Assembly: GCA_022574595.1 (NCBI GenBank)
Contig: JACZRS010000023.1
Coordinates: 1-58,306 of the forward strand
Length of the DNA: 58,306 nt
Direction: 5' to 3'
Source of the DNA: Planctomycetota bacterium
GTDB lineage: Bacteria; Planctomycetota; Phycisphaerae; Phycisphaerales; SM1A02
Every line of letters starts with the position of its first letter. The first letter of the stretch is position 1. The notes beneath the pieces were generated by a model, which had not been told where the DNA came from, did not search any database, and worked only from the letters and a program-made list of their open reading frames with translations. This document shows positions 28,337 to 36,664 of this stretch, one piece after another. Both the position numbers and the translations under genes were made by a program.

Positions 28337-28451
28337 TAAGATCTCCCATGTGGGTTAGTATTTGGGGCGCATAAGCAACCTATGACCTGCGTCAGCGGCT
28401 ATTACTGCACAATACCACGAGAAATCAACAAAGAAAAGAACAAATCAGCAA

Positions 28452-28538
28452 GCCTTGATACCTTGATGCCTTGATGCCTGCTTAGTAAGAGCCCTATGGA
28501 TTGCTATCCATAGGCGTCTGAGTTTAATTTACCAATGC
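28452..28538. repeat. 9-mer tandem plus GGAT-N4-ATCC hairpin overlapping a gene end
   Basis: The GCATCAAGG 9-mer tandem in minus orientation (28452-28478) is followed by a perfect 9-bp hairpin (28493-28501 with 28506-28514) and a tail matching 27077-27104. The TM2-domain gene ends inside the hairpin, so the element supplies that protein's last residues and stop codon. Confidence 0.75.
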
Positions 28539-28749
28539 TGGAGTGTTCTAAGAGCTGGCGTGCGAGATTTTCTACTCTAACGTGCGCGGGTATCACAAAG
28601 AGGTCGATCATTGCCCCGATGAAGAACAAACCGCCCGTAAAGAGCCAAATAAGGCCGGTTATCCATCTTCCAAGGTAGAATCGGTGAAGTCCTAGAACTC
28701 CAAATCCGCCGAGAAACCAGAGAAGATAACTGATTACTAAGCTTTTCAT
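28504..28749 (-). CDS. TM2-domain small membrane protein
   Basis: An 81-residue membrane protein with two hydrophobic helices separated by a short turn (near residues 5-25 and 30-52). It carries the TM2 signature GGFGVLGLHRFYLGRW, then TGLIWLFTGGLFFIGAMIDLF. TM2 proteins are common in bacteria and their role is largely unknown. The C-terminal residues SDAYG and the stop codon lie in a dispersed repeat, so the original C-terminus may have been replaced. Confidence 0.88.
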   Translation of the reverse strand: MKSLVISYLLWFLGGFGVLGLHRFYLGRWITGLIWLFTGGLFFIGAMIDLFVIPAHVRVENLARQLLEHSSIGKLNSDAYG

Positions 28750-28950
28750 GCAATTTTATTGGGGAGATATCGTTTTGATTTCTGGAATTGGTGGTCTAAT
28801 AGGGTAGTTGTTGGTTAGAATGCTCTTCCCATGGAGGGGATTCGTATCTGCCAAGATGCCTTCCGGTTTCAAGCCGGGTTGGTCTAGTGCGAGTATTTTT
28901 TAGGACACAGGACGCTTCAACTACATTGGATATACACGACGGGAGATGTC

Positions 28951-30507
28951 ATGTTAATGAACTTGTATCGCTCAATTGGTTTGGTTATATGCTTAGCAAC
29001 GCTTAGCTTTGTTGGCTGCTCAGAAGATGGAGGTGAAGCCTCAGCTTCCGCAACTGTCGATGAACAGGTACAAGCAGCATCATTTGAGATGACTCTTGAT
29101 GGTGATGAAAGCAGTAAACCCAAGAGTGCTGGCAGGGCTGCCCCAACAACAACAGCACCTGCACGACTTCCCAGTAACTTAGCTAGAAATAGGACGGATT
29201 ATGATCTGGGTGCCAGCGTTTCTTCAAAGCGCGATTCATTTAAAGATTCATCTATATCGACAAATCCTGAAGACTATATTGTTCGTGCAGAGCCTGACTC
29301 ATTAGATTTTGGCGAAATTGGAACGGGTGAAAAAGTCCGGGGTTCATTTTTGTTGGTCAACACCGGCGACACACCTATGACAATCCTCACATGCAAAGGG
29401 AATTGTGGTTGCACAGTTCCCAAGTGCCCCGCGGGCACTATTATTATGCCTGGCGAACCTTTTGAAGTAGAAGTCATAATGTCAGCCGGCAAACAGGGCG
29501 GTAGGAAACTCTCTAAGCAAGTAGATATTGTTATTGAAGGGCAGCCAAAGCTTCGTGTTCCTGTTACCGCGGATGTTGTTGCGTATGTTGAATTATCTCC
29601 AAGCAGAATTGGTCCGAGTTTGAATACAGATGGCCGATTGGTAATACGTGGTCTTGATGAAACGCCATTTCGAATTACGGGTATGATCCCACCACTCATT
29701 GAAGATGGGATAGATACTGACGCTGCTCCGCAACTTGAGCATGTTCTATTCCTATCCTGGGATGTATGGAAAGAAAAGGGTTCGCCACGTCAGCTAAAGT
29801 TCATGACTGATCATCCGCGTGTGAAAGAGCTAAGTGTAATCGTTCAAGCCACTCGACCGAGACGAGGTCTAATTGATAGGACAATAGTTGCAACTATTAA
29901 TGCGGATAACGCAGTTGCAGCTCGTAATGGTGACGTTGAAAAGATCCTTGCGGTAACAAAGACCAAGGAAGACCTTGAGCTTGTTGACTCTGGTGGCGCA
30001 ACATTGTTGAGTATAGCTGCAAGTGCCGGCCAGACTGAAGTTGTGAGTATTCTGGTCGAAGCTAAAGCGAAAGTTAATACAGTAGACAAGAAGGGGCGAA
30101 CGCCACTGATGGCTGCTATTCTAAAGAGGGACACTAATATCGAAACCCTCAAAGCCTTGATCGCTGGCGGTGCCGATGTGAATACAAGGGGTAAAAGATC
30201 TGGTGCACCGGTGCTTAGCTGGGCGGCTGGACCTTTTGGAAGCGCAGCAGAAGTTAGAGTATTGCTTGAAGCTGGTAGCGATGTGAATGTTGTTGATGGC
30301 CAAGGCGATACTCCTCTAATGTGGGCTGCTCGCTATGGTTCTGCAGAAGCTGTTGAAGCTATGCTACAAGCGGGAGCAGATATCGCTATCGTAAATAGTG
30401 AAGGCATGACTGCGCTTGGGTACATAAACAAGCGTCAAACAACTAAGGCATCTGTAATTAGTGAAATCACAAGTCTTCTTGAAGAAAGTACAAACACTCA
30501 AGAGTAA
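28951..30507 (+). CDS. lipoprotein with DUF1573 domain and ankyrin repeats
   Basis: A 518-residue predicted lipoprotein. The signal peptide ends in SFVG-C23. A disordered stretch is followed by a DUF1573-type Ig-like domain near residues 108-210 (DSLDFGEIGTGEKVRGSFLLVNTGD, then TCKGNCGCTVPKCP with clustered cysteines), a second beta-rich region to about 315, and then at least four ankyrin repeats (residues ~345-510, for example GRTPLMAAILKRD and GDTPLMWAARYGSAEAVEAML). DUF1573 proteins are common in Planctomycetes and Bacteroidetes envelopes. A fusion to ankyrin repeats outside the cytoplasm is unusual and suggests a protein-binding surface in the periplasm. GGGAG precedes the start. Confidence 0.88.
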   Translation: MLMNLYRSIGLVICLATLSFVGCSEDGGEASASATVDEQVQAASFEMTLDGDESSKPKSAGRAAPTTTAPARLPSNLARNRTDYDLGASVSSKRDSFKDSSISTNPEDYIVRAEPDSLDFGEIGTGEKVRGSFLLVNTGDTPMTILTCKGNCGCTVPKCPAGTIIMPGEPFEVEVIMSAGKQGGRKLSKQVDIVIEGQPKLRVPVTADVVAYVELSPSRIGPSLNTDGRLVIRGLDETPFRITGMIPPLIEDGIDTDAAPQLEHVLFLSWDVWKEKGSPRQLKFMTDHPRVKELSVIVQATRPRRGLIDRTIVATINADNAVAARNGDVEKILAVTKTKEDLELVDSGGATLLSIAASAGQTEVVSILVEAKAKVNTVDKKGRTPLMAAILKRDTNIETLKALIAGGADVNTRGKRSGAPVLSWAAGPFGSAAEVRVLLEAGSDVNVVDGQGDTPLMWAARYGSAEAVEAMLQAGADIAIVNSEGMTALGYINKRQTTKASVISEITSLLEESTNTQE

Positions 30508-30590
30508 TTAACCTATTAATGGCCGATTGGTTGGCAAAGCCAACGGCTTCTTGGGACGGCAATAGCCCCAAGCGAAAATTATTCATAATT

Positions 30591-30625
30591 AATGCGGTCG
30601 AGACAGTCTCTACCGCATTTTTTTT
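30591..30625 (+). terminator. Rho-independent terminator
   Basis: AATGCGGT (30591-30598) pairs with ACCGCATT, with an inner GAGA/TCTC extension, followed by eight or more T. It terminates the DUF1573-ankyrin transcript. Confidence 0.85.
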
Positions 30626-30729
30626 ATTGATAGATAGTATTGGGATATGCGAAACATTTTCAATTGTGTGTTTGAAGTGTATGATCTGGTTACAAATTAA
30701 TTTGCGTATTTATTAGTGAGGTACAATTC

Positions 30730-32283
30730 ATGACTAGCGCTCCATCAACACCGACCAAATCATCACCGCCAACTACGCCTTACCAAGAGTTGGTTGTAAT
30801 GCTTAAACAAACGAATCTGTTGGGCTCCAGCTCGGCGATATTGAGTTGGGATCAGGAAACCATGATGCCTAGTCAGGGCTTGGCGTTTAGGGCTGAGCAA
30901 CTCGCACAACTTGCGCGATTTCAACATGTTCATGCGACTGATCCAAAGTTAGGTGATTTGCTCGGCGAATGTGAATCTGATTCGCAGCTTATGAGTGATC
31001 CCCTGAGTTCTGCGGCTGTGAATGTGCGCGAAGCAAGGCATAAGTATGATCGCGCTACTAAATTGCCGGTTGAGCTTGTTGAGGAGCTTGCAAAATTATC
31101 GAGTCTTGCTCGACATGAATGGGCGGAAGCCAGACGTGATTCTGATTTTAAGCGATTCCTGCCCTGGTTTGAGAAAACTGTCGAGCTAAAGCAACAAGAG
31201 GCAAAGTGTTTTGGTTGGGCGGATGATGGTGAGCCTTGGGATGCGTTAGCGGAAGATTATGAACCGGGATGTACAGCTGCGGATGTCGAGAAAGTGTTTA
31301 CGCCCTTGCGAGAAAAATTACATAAGTTAATTATGCAACTAACAAATAGTTCTACTAAACCATCAGGGAAGTTTAACCAACACAAACTTCCAATCGACCA
31401 ACAAGAAAAGTTTGTGCGTTATGTTTCTGAGCAGTTTGGGTTTGATTACACGCGCGGCAGGCTTGATCGATCCACACATCCATTTTGCAGTGGCACACAC
31501 TGTAATGATGTGCGCTTAACTACGCGCTTTAGCGAGAACTTTGTTATTGATGCCCTCGGTTCTACACTTCACGAATCGGGGCACGGCATTTATGAACAGG
31601 GGCTTTTATATGAACATATCGGCACGCCCATGGGCCATGCAATTTCTCTGGGGATACACGAAAGCCAAAGCAGAATGTGGGAAAACCAGGTCGGCCGCTG
31701 CCTGGCGTTTTGGAAGTGGTGCCATCCAAAGCTAACCGATTTTTTCGGCTCAGCAGTTGATGGCTTTACTTTGGAAGAGGTTTTCGGAGCATCTAATATA
31801 GTGACGCCTGACTATATTCGAGTCGAAGCTGATGAAGCAACTTACAATATGCACATTATGATCCGCTTTGATCTGGAACGCGGATTATTAAGCGGTGATC
31901 TCAAGCCCGCCGATGTGCCCGGTGTGTGGAACGCGAAATATAAAGATTATCTCGGCATCGATATTCCCGATGATCGGCGAGGGTGTTTGCAAGACATCCA
32001 CTGGTCAATGGGAAGCATGGGTTATTTCCCAACTTATACGCTGGGTAATCTTTATGCAGCTCAGCTATATGATAAAGCACAAGCGGATATACCTGACTTG
32101 CACGATCAATTTGAAGCGGGTGAATTTGGGGCATTAAAGACCTGGCTGAATAAAAATATCCACAGTCATGGCCAGCGCTATAGAGCAGCTGATTTGTGCG
32201 AGCATGTAACGGGTAAAGCGCTGTCAGCAGATCCGTTGATGCAACATCTCCAAGGCAAGTTGCGGCCGTTATATGGGATATAA
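30730..32283 (+). CDS. metallocarboxypeptidase, M32 (Taq) family
   Basis: A 517-residue cytoplasmic zinc carboxypeptidase that trims C-terminal residues from peptides. The M32 zinc site is HESGH at residues 281-285 (H281, E282, H285), with the third ligand E311 in IHESQSRMWEN. Other family motifs are SWDQETMMP near residue 38 and DVRLTTRF. Length matches the family (about 500). No signal peptide. It follows a strong terminator and has its own start region with a GAGG box about seven bases before ATG. Confidence 0.95.
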   Translation: MTSAPSTPTKSSPPTTPYQELVVMLKQTNLLGSSSAILSWDQETMMPSQGLAFRAEQLAQLARFQHVHATDPKLGDLLGECESDSQLMSDPLSSAAVNVREARHKYDRATKLPVELVEELAKLSSLARHEWAEARRDSDFKRFLPWFEKTVELKQQEAKCFGWADDGEPWDALAEDYEPGCTAADVEKVFTPLREKLHKLIMQLTNSSTKPSGKFNQHKLPIDQQEKFVRYVSEQFGFDYTRGRLDRSTHPFCSGTHCNDVRLTTRFSENFVIDALGSTLHESGHGIYEQGLLYEHIGTPMGHAISLGIHESQSRMWENQVGRCLAFWKWCHPKLTDFFGSAVDGFTLEEVFGASNIVTPDYIRVEADEATYNMHIMIRFDLERGLLSGDLKPADVPGVWNAKYKDYLGIDIPDDRRGCLQDIHWSMGSMGYFPTYTLGNLYAAQLYDKAQADIPDLHDQFEAGEFGALKTWLNKNIHSHGQRYRAADLCEHVTGKALSADPLMQHLQGKLRPLYGI

Positions 32284-32288
32284 GAAAA

Positions 32289-32422
32289 CGTCGAAACGTC
32301 GAAACGTCAAAATGCAGAGCGAGCCGGGCTGTCCCCAGCCCGAGCGATATTGAAACTTCACTGCGCGTCCGTAAGCCAACTCTTAATTTGGCATCACTCG
32401 GGGCGGGGACGCCCCGGCTCGC
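32289..32422. repeat. 8-bp tandem repeat and GCGAGCCGG-bounded element
   Basis: Three copies of an 8-bp unit (CGTCGAAA; 32289-32308) are followed by an element with termini GCGAGCCGG (32319-32327) and CCGGCTCGC (32414-32422), each terminus carrying a small GC-rich hairpin. It is related to the copies at 6146-6234 and 42185-42300. Confidence 0.7.
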
Positions 32423-32473
32423 AACTATAACATTAGGCTGTAATTTCTGGTGTGAAATCTCTAGTAGTAAGAT

Positions 32474-33190
32474 ATGACTACTATGGACTCATTGACTGAA
32501 CCTGCAAATAAACGTTTCAAAGCTTTGTTAGCATTAGCACTGCTTGTCCCCGCCCCGAGTATTGGCACGGCGGCGGCTTTATATTGGTGGCCGGGGGATA
32601 CGGGCAAAGTGTTTTATGGATTTTGCAAAGTTGTATTGCTGGTCTTGCCGGTTATCTGGTTCTTGTATTTAGAACGCGGCAAACTCAGCTTGTCACTACC
32701 CAAAAAGGGTGGATTATTACTTGGACTAATTAGCGGATTAGTAATCGCAGCTGCAATCCTTGGCTTTTACGCGCTTGTGGGTAGAAATTTAATCGATGCA
32801 CAAGTGTTTCGTGATTCGCTATATAAAGTAGGCTTTGATAGCAAAGCATTATTTATTGGGACAGCGATATATGTAATTGTTCTTAACGCAGCATTGGAAG
32901 AATACGTTTGGCGCTGGTTTGTTTTTCGTCAGTGTGAAAAACTCATGCCCGGGCTTTTAGCGATCTTTGTAAGCGCATTACTCTTTACAATTCATCATAT
33001 TGTGGCGTTGCGCGCTTATGTTGGCTGGGATATAACTTTGATTTCGTGCGCTGGCTTATTGATTGGGGCTACTGCCTGGTCGGCTTTATATTGGCGTTAC
33101 CGATCGGTTTGGCCCGGGTATATCAGTCATGTCTTTGCGGACATAGCTGTATACATTATTGGTTGGCAGATACTTTTCCCAAGCACTTAG
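32474..33190 (+). CDS. CPBP-family intramembrane metalloprotease
   Basis: A 238-residue membrane protein with about six or seven hydrophobic helices. It carries the CPBP (CAAX protease and bacteriocin-processing) motifs: E142-E143 in LEEYVWRWFVFR, and a histidine in FTIHHIVAL. The family are glutamic intramembrane proteases; the substrate is unknown. The stop codon overlaps that of the convergent zinc-ribbon bactofilin gene by two to three bases. A second member of the family lies at 36618. Confidence 0.9.
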   Translation: MTTMDSLTEPANKRFKALLALALLVPAPSIGTAAALYWWPGDTGKVFYGFCKVVLLVLPVIWFLYLERGKLSLSLPKKGGLLLGLISGLVIAAAILGFYALVGRNLIDAQVFRDSLYKVGFDSKALFIGTAIYVIVLNAALEEYVWRWFVFRQCEKLMPGLLAIFVSALLFTIHHIVALRAYVGWDITLISCAGLLIGATAWSALYWRYRSVWPGYISHVFADIAVYIIGWQILFPST

Positions 33191-33600
33191 TCATTATCTT
33201 CTGATCTGGACCAAGGCACAATCACTTCGCCAATGAGCGTAGCTCCGTCTTGGATATCCAATGCGCGGCTATGCAGTGATCGACCTTTCCAAACCGCGTT
33301 TGGGCCGAACCTAACCGTACCTTCGGTTTCGATATTACCATCGATGGTACCTTCACAGTCAATGCCATCGCCGCTTTGTATTTGCTTGGCAGCGATTCTG
33401 CCACGTTTTGTGATTTTGATAGTTCCGCAGGTTTGAAGCTGAATTACGGGTACGTAACTTTTCACGATAACGTCTTCGACTTTGATGGCTTTGTTGCAAG
33501 CTGGGCACGTGGTGCTCATGGTTTTAGTTGAAACGGTAAAACGTTTACCACATAAATAACAACGAATATTTCTTGTTGTCGGTTTCTTACGTCTTGCCAT
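33187..33600 (-). CDS. bactofilin with N-terminal zinc ribbon
   Basis: A 137-residue protein joining a zinc ribbon (CYLCGKRF, then CPAC near residues 14-34) to a bactofilin-like beta-helix (from about residue 58: CGTIKITKRGRIAAKQIQSGDGIDCEGTIDGNIETEGTVRFG). Bactofilins polymerise into filaments without nucleotide and shape the cell or localise enzymes. The zinc ribbon is not part of the standard bactofilin and may recruit a partner. It lies 127 bp downstream of another bactofilin on the same strand, so the two probably form mixed or paired filaments (inference). Confidence 0.82.
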   Translation of the reverse strand: MARRKKPTTRNIRCYLCGKRFTVSTKTMSTTCPACNKAIKVEDVIVKSYVPVIQLQTCGTIKITKRGRIAAKQIQSGDGIDCEGTIDGNIETEGTVRFGPNAVWKGRSLHSRALDIQDGATLIGEVIVPWSRSEDND

Positions 33601-33727
33601 TGCCGGTTTGATCCGCCTCCATGTGGTCCCATGTTACTGGCAGTTTACCTTATTCTACGCACAATTATCACAGCGTTATCGCTTATCAGTTGTATATATC
33701 GCACTTTGTGCAAATATACATAAAGCG

Positions 33728-34159
33728 TTACTTAGATTTGCCTGCTTGTGCAGGGCTCACCGATTGTGGTGTGCTTAATGGCTTCATTTCAGTTGCAGAT
33801 CCTGATTTTGATCCACCGCCTTGGTTACCCGGTCCGATGCGAACGTGTCCATCGATAGATGCACCATCAGCCATGGTCATACGTGCCGCAACAACATCAC
33901 CTGTGATTCGACCGCTAGGTTTCATCTCGACTCGTTCAGAAGCGTGAACATCACCTTCAACGTGACCTTCGATTGTGACTTCTTTAGCTGAGACGGTAGC
34001 TTTGCAGGATGATCCATCTGCGATAAAGATCTTGCCTTTAGCTTTGATTTGTCCTTCGAATTTTCCCAGAATCTTTGCTGCTCCGTCGAAGGATAAATCG
34101 CCTTTGAACTTAGCATCCGGGCCAAGGATTGTGCTGTATTCTGAATTCTGATCAGCCAT
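33728..34159 (-). CDS. bactofilin (polymer-forming cytoskeletal protein)
   Basis: A 143-residue bactofilin. The core beta-helix is seen as short repeated rungs (DAKFKGDLSFDGAAKILGKFEG, IKAKGKIFIADGS, VTIEGHVEGDVHASERVEM, GRITGDVVAARMTMADGASIDGHVRIG), bracketed by a short head and a Gly/Ser/Pro-rich tail that is likely disordered. These proteins form stable filaments under the inner membrane. First gene of a two-bactofilin set with the zinc-ribbon version at 33187-33600. Confidence 0.9.
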   Translation of the reverse strand: MADQNSEYSTILGPDAKFKGDLSFDGAAKILGKFEGQIKAKGKIFIADGSSCKATVSAKEVTIEGHVEGDVHASERVEMKPSGRITGDVVAARMTMADGASIDGHVRIGPGNQGGGSKSGSATEMKPLSTPQSVSPAQAGKSK

Positions 34160-34388
34160 CTCGGGTCTCCACTATTGTCAGAAAGAGGGATAAAAACGCT
34201 CGGCCGATGCCCAAAGTAGGCCGCGGACCCGTTCACCACTTCTGTATGCTATCGAATCGGCTACATCCCTGGGCGCTTCAGTAAAAAATCGTTGTAATTC
34301 ACGATGCGCTAACAGTTTGTAGGTTAGTGGGCCAGTATTGAAGATTTACTTTTTTCACAATCGAAGCCTTGGCATTAGAATGGTAGTC

Positions 34389-35555
34389 ATGGATGAGCCG
34401 CGAACGATCCTGCATGTGGATATGGACGCATTCTTTGCATCTATTGAACAGCGAGATCTGCCTGAATTAAAAGGAAAACCCGTGTTAGTGGGCGGGAAAG
34501 GCCCTCTTGCTGTGGTCGCAGCTGCATCGTACGAGGCCAGGAAGTTCGGTTGCAGGTCCGCTCAGCCAATGGCTATTGCCCTAAGAAAGTGCCCAGAAGC
34601 AGTAGTAGCTAAGCCCAGAATGAGCCGTTATAGCGAGGTCTCCCAGCAGATTTTTTGTATTCTCGATGATTTTTCCCCATTGGTTGAGCCGCTGAGCATT
34701 GATGAAGCATTTGTGGATGTGACTGGAACGGAGCGGATCCTCGGCTCGCCCAGGCAAATAGCTCAGAAGATCAGAAAACGTATTTTCAACGAGACCGGAC
34801 TAACCGCTTCAGTTGGAGTTGCTCCAAATAAATTTTTAGCCAAACTCGCTTCAGATATGGATAAGCCGGATGGCTTGACCATTATTGAGCGCGAAGGAAT
34901 TCCCCAAGCCATAGCTGGCCTGGCGATTTCCAGAATGTGGGGAGTTGGCCCGGTTACAGAAAAAAAACTCCTAGGCATGGGAGTGAAAACTTTTGGTGAT
35001 CTGCAAAGCCTACCTATCGATGAGCTGATTAAGCAGTTTGGTTCACTGGGAGCCAAGCTGCACCATCTTTCGCACGGCGATGATTCACGGTGTGTAACAC
35101 CTGAACAATCCGTCAAGAGCATCAGCCAGGAGGTGACGTTTGATGAGGATATTTCGGACGCTGAGAAGGTACGCGATGTTTTATTAAAACAAGTAGAGAA
35201 AGTTAGTGTGCGATTGCGCAAAGCCCAGCTTCACGCTAGGACGATTACTATAAAGATCAGGTATGGAGATTTTCAAACTATTACCAGATCGATGACTCTC
35301 AATGAACCTAGCGATCAAACTGATAGACTTTGGCGCGAAGCAAAAAATCTATTTGATAAGTGGGCGAATAGTAATTTCAAGCCTGTACGTCTAATAGGTA
35401 TGGGTGTTAGCCAACCATCTTCTCCAGGAGGTCTATCAGAACAGATGGGGCTTTTTTCTAAACCAGAAAATGAGCGTAGCAAAAGGCTAGATGCAACAAC
35501 CGATGCCATCCGTAACAAGTTCGGCCTAAACGCAATTCACCGAGGTACGAGCTAA
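34389..35555 (+). CDS. dinB: DNA polymerase IV (Y-family translesion polymerase)
   Basis: Error-prone polymerase that copies damaged DNA. From the ATG at 34389 (MDEPRTILHVDMDAFFA) the catalytic residues are D11, D105 and E106 (SIDEAF). The palm, fingers, thumb (helix-hairpin-helix: MWGVGPVTEKKLLGMGVKTFGDLQ) and little-finger domains are all present, and the C-terminal part has a sliding-clamp motif QMGLF. An ATG at 34380 is also possible; neither has a strong Shine-Dalgarno sequence. The 3' 320 bp are duplicated, in diverged form, at 36302-36620. Confidence 0.94.
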   Translation: MDEPRTILHVDMDAFFASIEQRDLPELKGKPVLVGGKGPLAVVAAASYEARKFGCRSAQPMAIALRKCPEAVVAKPRMSRYSEVSQQIFCILDDFSPLVEPLSIDEAFVDVTGTERILGSPRQIAQKIRKRIFNETGLTASVGVAPNKFLAKLASDMDKPDGLTIIEREGIPQAIAGLAISRMWGVGPVTEKKLLGMGVKTFGDLQSLPIDELIKQFGSLGAKLHHLSHGDDSRCVTPEQSVKSISQEVTFDEDISDAEKVRDVLLKQVEKVSVRLRKAQLHARTITIKIRYGDFQTITRSMTLNEPSDQTDRLWREAKNLFDKWANSNFKPVRLIGMGVSQPSSPGGLSEQMGLFSKPENERSKRLDATTDAIRNKFGLNAIHRGTS

Positions 35556-35606
35556 TCGAAAAAGAGGGATGAGATTATTCTATGTGAAACATGCTGAAAT
35601 GGGCTA

Positions 35607-36035
35607 TCAAGCTGACTTGCTACTCAAGATTGGTGTTAGATCGATGTCCTTGTCAAATTTGAGTAGCACAAGGTGGATTTGTGCGCGAACATGCTCACAC
35701 GATACTACCCTGCCCGTTACAACCATCGGTAGTCCGGCGCGAGTACGCAGAGCGATCTTCGTGATGGTGCCCTCATGCAGGAATCTGCCGGTGAGGATCT
35801 GCATACTTGTCGACCCGAGAGTCCAACTTGCAACAAGCCAACGGCTCTGTGTACCTCCAGGTTGGTACGCAACAAACTTCAGGTTGGTATCACGAAAGAC
35901 CTTATGATTATAGACCTGTGTTGCATTGCCGCTGTGCGACTTATCCAATTCATTGAACAGGCTGTTGCGTTCGGATTCACCTAACAGTAGCAGATCTTGA
36001 AAAGGCACTATCTCTATAGATGGATCTTTGGTCAT
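35607..36035 (-). CDS. PilZ-like domain protein
   Basis: A 142-residue cytoplasmic protein. The C-terminal half (FLHEGTITKIALRTRAGLPMVVTGRVVSCEHV, then HLVLLKFDKDIDL) has the strand pattern of planctomycete PilZ-like domains. The c-di-GMP-binding RxxxR and D/NxSxxG motifs are not clearly kept (only SRWLVASWTLGSTS at the expected place), so binding of c-di-GMP is doubtful. AAGG lies about ten bases before the ATG. The gene sits between dinB and the glyS/dinB remnants, in the segment that may have been altered by the rearrangement. Confidence 0.65.
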   Translation of the reverse strand: MTKDPSIEIVPFQDLLLLGESERNSLFNELDKSHSGNATQVYNHKVFRDTNLKFVAYQPGGTQSRWLVASWTLGSTSMQILTGRFLHEGTITKIALRTRAGLPMVVTGRVVSCEHVRAQIHLVLLKFDKDIDLTPILSSKSA

Positions 36036-36227
36036 TGTTCGCTGCCCTTGTATGCATTAGTGTTAGTAAGCATGGCTCAGGGCATCTTGCCGCCAGGGGT
36101 GCGGAATCTCTATCGATCATGATTGATCGATTTGATCTCCCCGCACGTGGGCAAGGGGCATTGCCGGCGAATTAGGCCTATCGAATGCAATCAAGAAGCT
36201 CTTTAGAGAAATACCAATTAACAAGGG

Positions 36228-36302
36228 CTAACCAATCCGCTCAGCAAGATATGAGGCCACCTGGCTGATATTGATCCGCTCTTGGCTTAAGGTGTCGCGC
36301 TC
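36228..36302 (-). pseudogene. 3' remnant of glycyl-tRNA synthetase gene
   Basis: The minus strand encodes ERDTLSQERINISQVASY followed by LAERIG and TAG, matching the last 24 residues of the intact GlyRS at 37420 at 22 of 24 positions, including the stop codon. Homology stops abruptly at about 36302, where a dinB remnant begins on the other strand. A duplication scar, not a gene. Confidence 0.85.
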
Positions 36303-36664
36303 GAACCTTTACTGTTAAGATCAGGTTTGGTGATTTTCAAACTATTACCAGATCGATAACGCTCAATGAATCTAGTGATCAAACTGATCGACTTTGGCGT
36401 GAGACGAAAAATCTCTTTGATAAATGGGTGAAAAGTGATTTCAAGCCTGTGCGACTAATAGACATGGGGGTCAGCCAACCATCTTTCCAAAGGGATCTGT
36501 CTGGGCAGTTGGATCTATTCACAAAGCCAGAAAATGATCGCAGCAAAAGGTTAGATGTAACAACAGATGCCATCCGTTACAAGTTCGGCTTAGACGCAAT
36601 TCATCTAGGGTCTAGGAATGATAAAAATCGCAAACCAACAAGAAAATTCAGATTCAACCAATAA
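36302..36664 (+). pseudogene. 3' remnant of dinB (little finger and clamp motif)
   Basis: An open frame from 36302 matches the C-terminal ~103 residues of the intact polymerase IV (35238 onward) at about 78% by eye, with no frameshift or internal stop. It keeps and even improves the clamp-binding motif (QLDLF against QMGLF). The original stop is lost, so the frame runs on 47 bases into the CPBP gene. It lacks all catalytic residues. The only internal start is a GTG at 36428 with no ribosome-binding site, so it is probably not expressed as a useful protein, although a clamp-binding peptide is conceivable. Confidence 0.85.

Noticed and set aside
28830-28885. tRNA-like text with TTCAAGCC before the DUF1573 gene
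   Set aside because: No acceptor, D or anticodon stems can be drawn around it.
30519-30716. 65-codon plus-strand frame after the DUF1573-ankyrin gene
   Set aside because: It runs through the Rho-independent terminator at 30591-30625, so it is a chance frame.
36428-36664. Independent small gene with a GTG start upstream of the CPBP gene
   Set aside because: It is the end of a duplicated dinB fragment, with no ribosome-binding site and no catalytic residues.
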